Assembly: GCF_030867095.1 (NCBI RefSeq)
Contig: NC_081828.1
Span: forward strand, 2,495,001 to 2,559,000
Direction: 5' to 3'
Source: Alligator mississippiensis
Lineage: Eukaryota; Chordata; Crocodylia; Alligatoridae
DNA length: 64,000 nucleotides
This document shows, in pieces, positions 59,272 through 64,000 of the stretch (position 1 is the stretch's first letter; every line of letters begins with the position of its first letter). The notes beneath the pieces are model-generated. The model searched no databases, was not told where the DNA came from, and was given only the letters and a program-made list of their open reading frames with translations. Both the position numbers and the translations under genes were made by a program.

Positions 59272-60459
59272 GTGAGACCGCCATTCACCAGTGCATGGGG
59301 CGCGAGCAGGTCTGCCCTCGGAGGCACAGCCTGGGGGGACGCAGGGCCTAGTCCTGTGTGCTGCTGGGTTCCCATGGGCTGTGTTTGGGGCCAGGGTCCC
59401 CCCAAGAACCGCTGATCCCTGGACAGCCTCGGGGAGCAGGGAGGCCACCCCATCCCTCCACGCATTGCAGCTGGGAGTGCAGCGCGTCAGGATCTCCCTG
59501 CCTGCACCTGCCAGCTTAGCCGTTCTGACCGGTCAGGATTGGGCCAACGCCAGGGGCAGGCCCGGGAGCTGGTGCCCTGCCCCGAATCCCCTCCACAGGG
59601 AGCAGGGACCGACCCTGCCCGAGCTGGGGTTTCGGCGCGTTGCAGCCGACCAGACTGAATGCGTCTGGGCTGGTTTGGGCAGGGCTGATCCTGCCTCGGG
59701 CAGGGGTCGGGCTTGGTGCGAGCTCTGCAGGGCCCTTCCAGCCCCGCTGCTCTGAATCTGGGTGCCCTGTCCTCCGCACCTCAGCGCATAGGACTTTCTG
59801 GCTATTTTTGCCACCGAGAGCAGCAGTTGTGCTCCCTGGAGGGCACCGTCACGTGAGCAGTTGTTCCCTTTCCCAGGCTGCATCTCTTTAGCGGTTTGCA
59901 GGCAGCCTCGCAGCAAGCACTTCCTCTCTGGCGCGCTTGTGGGGACCCCGCTGCCGGGTGGGGGGGTGGGGGGGAGACTGACAGCCTGTCTTGACCCCCT
60001 GGAGCATTTTGGCACAGAGGCCTTGGGGGCAGATTCCCAGGTTGCTGCCCGGCTGGACGCGGGGAGGGCGGCATCGGACCCAGGAGGAGGGAGGGTGGGT
60101 GTTTCCCTCCCCAGTGGAGCTCAAGGGGACCTCCCTGCACGCCCATCAAAGAGGCTGCAGCCCTGAGCGCCCCCCAGGCTTCCACAGCCCGGCCAATGGC
60201 ATCGCAGTGTGGGTGTCCGCTGCTGCCACCCAGCCAATGGCATCACAGGGTGGACGGGGATCCGTTAGCACGCCACCACCAATGGTGTCACGGGGCAGGG
60301 GTTTACTGCCACAGCCTGGCCAATGGCATTGCGGTCCTCTCTGGGGTGGTGGGAACCACAGAGCAGCTCCTCCTCCCGCCCTGCTCGTGGCTGGTGCTGT
60401 GGGTTCGGGCAGGCTCCGGCTCTTGCTTTGAGGGGAATTGGCCACTTTTTGTCCTGCAG
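59272..60459 (+). other. Intron 2 of the mucin-like gene, with a CCAAT-bearing tandem repeat
   Basis: Bounded by GTGAGA and TTTTGTCCTGCAG. It contains four CCAATGG-bearing units between 60193 and 60335 (listed separately). Nothing else is recognisable. Confidence 0.65.
60180..60345 (+). repeat. Tandem repeat of about 42 bp, each unit with a CCAAT box
   Basis: CCAATGG occurs at 60193, 60234, 60279 and 60320, spaced 41, 45 and 41 bases, each followed by CATCGCAG, CATCACAG, TGTCACGG or CATTGCGG. The surrounding units share a C-x-GCCA lead-in. It lies inside intron 2, ending about 115 bases before exon 3. Confidence 0.8.
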
Positions 60460-60792
60460 CCACGCAAGGTCGTGCCCAGCCGCCCTCGGGGTTCAGCACC
60501 TTGGGACCCACGACGGGCAGACCCGACCCCGTGCCCGGGACAGCCCACGAGGGTGCCACTAAAGAGAGCAACACAGAACCTGCCACCATCCCTGCCACAG
60601 AGGCTGGGCTGGCCACGACTGCCTCCAGCACCGTCACGCGCACCTCCGTAGCTGCCTCCACCACCACCACCACCACTGTCATCGCTATCGGTACCACCAT
60701 CAGGACACCCCCAGCGGCTGTGACACGGCAAGCAGTGGACCCCGTGCACGAGAAAGCGCCAGTGCTAGACGTGGGGGATGAGGAGGATCAAG
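60460..60792 (+). CDS. Mucin-like type I membrane protein, exon 3 (Thr-rich ectodomain)
   Basis: The acceptor GTCCTGCAG is followed at 60460 by the phase-1 continuation ATQGRAQPPSGFSTLG. It encodes about residues 187-297. It is again without cysteine and rich in Thr, Ser and Ala, including a run of six Thr from an ACC triplet tract at about 60659-60678, which may vary in length between individuals. The end is acidic (LDVGDEEDQG), giving a charged juxtamembrane part. The donor is CAAG before GTAAAT, again phase 1. Exons 2 and 3 are thus symmetrical 1-1 exons that can be skipped without a frame change. Confidence 0.75.
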
Positions 60793-60929
60793 GTAAATGC
60801 TCTGAGCCCCACGTGCTCGTCTCTGCTGCAGAGGGTAGCGGGGCAGGAGGGGAGGTCAAGGGATGGCCATGCTGAATGCAGCCGGGGTGGACCGTCCCGT
60901 GGCCTCACTCTCTCGCTGCTTTCTCCCAG

Positions 60930-61099
60930 CAGAGCTGCCCAGCTCGCCCGTCACGGGGGTGGCGGGGGCTGACCCCCTGGTCATCGCTGTCATCTCCGTC
61001 TTCATCATCATGGTGGGCGTCCTGGGCCTGGTGGGCTTCCTGAAGTACCGACAGCACAGCAGCCGCATGGAGTTTCGGCGCCTGCAGGACCTGCCCATG
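60930..61099 (+). CDS. Mucin-like type I membrane protein, exon 4 (transmembrane segment)
   Basis: The acceptor region CTTTCTCCCAGCAG is a NAGNAG pair: the exon may start at 60930 (adds Ala-Glu) or 60933 (Glu only), both in frame. It encodes residues 298-354. ELPSSPVTGVAGADP is followed by a membrane span of about 22 residues (LVIAVISVFIIMVGVLGLVG, then FL), the basic stop-transfer KYR, and RMEFRRLQDLPM. The exon ends exactly after the ATG codon at 61099 with donor GTGAGC (phase 0). Without splicing, the frame would end after five more codons (VSNGP, then TGA). Confidence 0.8.
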
Positions 61100-61889
61100 G
61101 TGAGCAACGGGCCCTGAGCCTGGTGGGTGGCTGGATCCCGGCTGATCCCTGTCCAGCCTGGTGAGCAGCAGAGCGGGGTGGAGGGAGGGATCTGGGGAGC
61201 CGCCCTCGAGGCACCTGGGTGGGGCGAGTTAGAGACGCCCTCCCCGCTGCGGGGGACGGCGAATAAATCACGTGCGCAAAGTAGAGCAAACGCCGCCCAG
61301 ACTCCCCAGCGAGCAGCTCCATCCTGCCTCCCTGCCTCGGTCCCCGCTCTGAGTTTCCAACACATTCGACTTTCTTCCTCGCTCCGGCTCCAGAGCGTCT
61401 GTGCCGTGTTCCCGGGCGGCTCGGGATAGACAGCTGCCATGCCCCACCCCAGAAACAGCTGCCATTTCACGGTGGATGAAGCAATGGTTAACCCATGGGG
61501 GAAAAAAGATGCCTGGGGTGGTCCCCTGTGCAAGGAGGGATGGAGAAGAGGGATCTCGAGCCCAGATACCTCCAGGGGGAGGCTGGGGCCATCTCGGCAG
61601 GAAAGGACTAAGCGCCCTGGGGGTCTGGAGCGCTCTGAGCTGGGTGCTGTCGGGATAAGCGGAGTCTCCCTACGTTGGCTTTTCTTCCCTCTACATCCGC
61701 TCTCCAAGGGCCACAGCAGGAGGGGAGGGCAGCGATCCTGGAAGAGGCGCTAGGCAGAGTTGCTTGGTGCTGGAAATGGCAGTGCAGCTAACGCTGCGTA
61801 TCCTCCCCCTGCCGGGAGGCAGCACCCATCGCCCTCCAGGCCTCGGTGAACACCGGCCAATGCCCCGCGTGCTTCTCCTTTGCTTGCAG

Positions 61890-61934
61890 GATGACATGAT
61901 GGAGGATACGCCGCTCTCGCTCTACAGCTACTAG
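61890..61934 (+). CDS. Mucin-like type I membrane protein, exon 5 (C-terminal tail)
   Basis: After the acceptor CTTTGCTTGCAG, the phase-0 exon encodes DDMMEDTPLSLYSY and the TAG stop at 61932-61934. The full protein is then 368 residues, with a cytoplasmic tail of 33 residues carrying an acidic Met-rich cluster and two tyrosines. The five exons add to 1107 bases, a multiple of three, with every junction in phase, which is good support for the model. I know no named family with this tail. PARM1, CD164 and endomucin share the general layout but not, as far as I can recall, the sequence. Confidence 0.75.
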   Translation, partial: DDMMEDTPLSLYSY

Positions 61935-63830
61935 GCCACCAGAAGATGACCCTCCACCCGGCGTTGGAGAGGCTGGAGTGCCCTCAGGAGCAGGCCCTGG
62001 AGGACGCGGGCTGATTTTTGCACAGGGACAGAAACGTTCCTTTCAGACAGTTTGGTTTGGTTTTAGACTTTTTAAATGTTTGGTTTTCAAGTTTTTATGC
62101 TGAGGGCCGGAGCCCCTGCCTGGCCCTGGCCCTCTGCTCGCCGCTCGCTGCGTCCTAAATACCCCGGCGCTCCCCCGAGAGGCATTTTCCGGTTTGGTTT
62201 TTAGCCCCATGGCTGTGTCGAGGTTTTTACTGCCCATCTCTGGCAAGGACTCACCGGTGCTCCCTGGCAGTGGCTGCCCTGGGCCAGAGGGCAGACGGCT
62301 CGAGCCCAAGGAGCTCCTGGGTTTCCACATCGACACCGGGAACCAGAGTCAGGCAGCAGGTCGGCTCCCGCCTGCTTTGTGCTGTTCGTGCACCTCTCGT
62401 TCCCATTCTGGCTTAGCAGCACGGTCAGCCCAGAGAAGCTGGCAAAGCACAACACCTCCACCCGCCGTGCCACCTGGAGAAGCGTGCCGCCTGCTTGCAG
62501 GGGTACCAGACTGTCACACTGGATGGCCGCAGAGCTGTGGCAGCAGCAGTGGCTCCTTGGCGGGGCCGAGTGCCTCCAGCCCTGCTGCTCTTCCCCCTGG
62601 AGCAGCACAAACGTAGCCCCCCGCCTTGCAGGCTGTGGGTAGATGCCCTTGCCCGTTTCCTGCCCCTGCTGCCCTTCCCTGAGTGCCTGAGTTCAGAGGT
62701 CAGTTTGTGCCTACTAGTGGTGCTGGACCCTCTCGGCAGGGGGAGACTGGCCTGCCCGATAGCTGAGAGCTCCTCTGTGCAGTCTTTCGGTAACCCTGGT
62801 CCTTGCCTTGGCTGTTCGGTGCCTGTTCGTGAAAAGAGCCTTACTCCTCTCCCTTCCTCTTCCTGGGAGCTGTTGGGCTCGTCCTGCCTCCCCCACCTCC
62901 ACTGCCACTAGCGTAAACGGTATCCTGTATGCTGTGCTTGAGCCGTGGCTCCTCTTCTCCAGCTCCTCCTAGCCCTCATCTGGTCCCAGGGCAGGGGCTG
63001 AACGTCACTGAGAGCTGCTGCACCTGTATAATCAAGAGGCACCAGGCTTGGGAACAGCCAGAGACCCTCTAGAGCCAGAACTTGGTGCATCCGGGCTTGG
63101 TGCGGAGCTGGGGAAGGGTGGGACTGTCAGCCCAGCTGCTCCCAGCAGAGTTTAGGCACGTGACAGCTAGACGGAGCCTGTCCACCAGTCGCATGCCCCG
63201 CTAACACCCAGCTGCCTGTCTCCACAGCTATGGTAGTGTCTGTGCTATGCTTCCAGGGCCTCTTCTCCCATCAGCAAGGCCCAAGTCTCCTCCTTGGCTT
63301 ATGTGATTATTATTTAGGCCACACAGCAGGGGAACAAGGCGGATGAGCTGGGCAGGGGGGCTGCCCCCTCTGCAGCAGGCTGGGACATTGGAAGTAGCTG
63401 GTACAAGAGCCTGCGCTGTCATTCTGGTTCTGTTGGCATTGGGTGCGGGTCTGTTAACGATAACGAGATGTTCAAAAGTAACAATGGGAGCGAGGGCATG
63501 TAGTTTGTGCTGCAGGCCCTGGGCAGGATGCACGGCCTCTCAAGGGCAGATGCTTCTGCACGGAGCAGTTTACAAACAGCAGACTTGTTTCCTGGCTTTG
63601 GGGGCAGGTGTTGCCACTGTTTGGCACAGACAGAAGCCCGTTCCTGATGGAAACAACTTTGGCGTGGCTGAGACGGCAGTAAGGGCACTGCCTGGATGTC
63701 CCCACCGCCCCACCTCAGACCTGGGGGTGGGTGGGGTGAGGAAGGGATCTCAGCAAACACCAAAGTGCAACTTTTTCTCTTCTGTATGTTGATAGTGGAT
63801 TTTTTTCTGCAATAAAAGTTACAATTGTCA
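61935..63830 (+). other. 3' UTR of the mucin-like gene
   Basis: About 1.9 kb without a conserved open frame, ending at a poly(A) signal. Two T-rich patches occur at about 62040-62100 and 62190-62230. Confidence 0.65.
63811..63816 (+). terminator. Poly(A) signal AATAAA
   Basis: A canonical AATAAA preceded by T-rich sequence and followed 20-35 bases later by a GT-rich patch (GGTGCTCCCCGGTGTCC), the usual arrangement for cleavage near 63830. It is the first canonical signal seen downstream of the stop codon at 61934. Confidence 0.75.
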
Positions 63831-63949
63831 AAGGTGCTCCCCGGTGTCCTCAGAGCTGCACACCAGACACGGGATGGATAAATGGCCTCTTGCTTACAGC
63901 AAGGCAAACTACAAACATCAACCCTAGCTGAACCCAAATGCTTTTACCC

Positions 63950-64000
63950 AGAGAGGTGGGGGAATCTCCATCCTTGGAGGTGTTTAAGCCCCGGGTAGAC
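63950..64000 (+). mobile_element. CR1 LINE 3' end, cut by the window edge
   Basis: CAGAGAGGTGGGGGAATCTC followed by CATCCTTGGAGGTGTTTAAG is the end of the CR1 coding region (EVVESPSLEVFK-like codons). It continues past base 64000. Confidence 0.85.

Noticed and set aside
57879-59351. 490-codon plus-strand frame taken as one exon
   Set aside because: It reads through an antisense CR1 copy and intron; only the part from 58795 to 59271 has splice sites and phases that fit the other exons.
60146-60749. Minus-strand frames with valine-rich, membrane-like runs
   Set aside because: They mirror the Thr-coding ACC tract and exon 3 on the other strand.
1-64000. CRISPR arrays, prokaryotic operons, tRNA or rRNA genes
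   Set aside because: No spaced direct repeats of the CRISPR kind, no compact gene clusters, and no tRNA box pairs apart from those in MIR relics.

Overview
The window looks like a vertebrate nuclear genome, most likely a crocodilian (a turtle is the main alternative). Sparse exons sit in long introns. The dominant repeats are CR1 LINEs of several ages, the best preserved with a 3' end of the crocodilian/turtle type (a repeated ATGAATCT motif). Older L3-like LINE and MIR relics and short hAT-type DNA transposons are also present. The first coding exon of TESK2 is recognisable by sight. The organism call is an inference from repeat types, not from a database match.

Layout. From 1 to about 28.9 kb lies the 5' part of TESK2 on the minus strand: a non-coding first exon in a CpG island (donor at 28761/28760), an intron of about 9.2 kb, the first coding exon (19217-19527), and then what I take to be intron 2 running out of the window at base 1. 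No further TESK2 exon was seen. The CpG island (about 28.0-29.5 kb) has several CCAAT boxes, GC boxes and a rightward-facing CCAAT/GC/TATA cluster. From 29.5 to 44.3 kb is intergenic DNA holding an unusual 84-bp tandem array (29.8-30.5 kb), CR1 and L3 copies, and a well-preserved 1.6 kb CR1 with a 359-codon open reverse-transcriptase frame.

From 44.4 to 63.8 kb a second gene runs on the plus strand. I built it from five exons whose splice phases agree (1-1-1-0). It encodes a predicted 368-residue type I membrane protein: a short signal peptide, a cysteine-free Ser/Thr/Pro-rich mucin-like ectodomain with four N-glycosylation sequons, one membrane span and a tail of 33 residues ending in MEDTPLSLYSY. 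I do not recognise the family. It lies head-to-head with TESK2, about 15.5 kb apart. The right part of the window is visibly richer in G+C than the left, the change falling near 43.6 kb next to a pentamer-based minisatellite just upstream of this gene's first exon.

I see no prokaryote-like operon, CRISPR array, defence island, rRNA or tRNA gene. The best candidates for something undescribed are the mucin-like gene, the 84-bp array with its graded CpG loss, a set of evenly spaced CCAAT boxes inside the mucin-like gene, and a G-rich first-intron start in TESK2.
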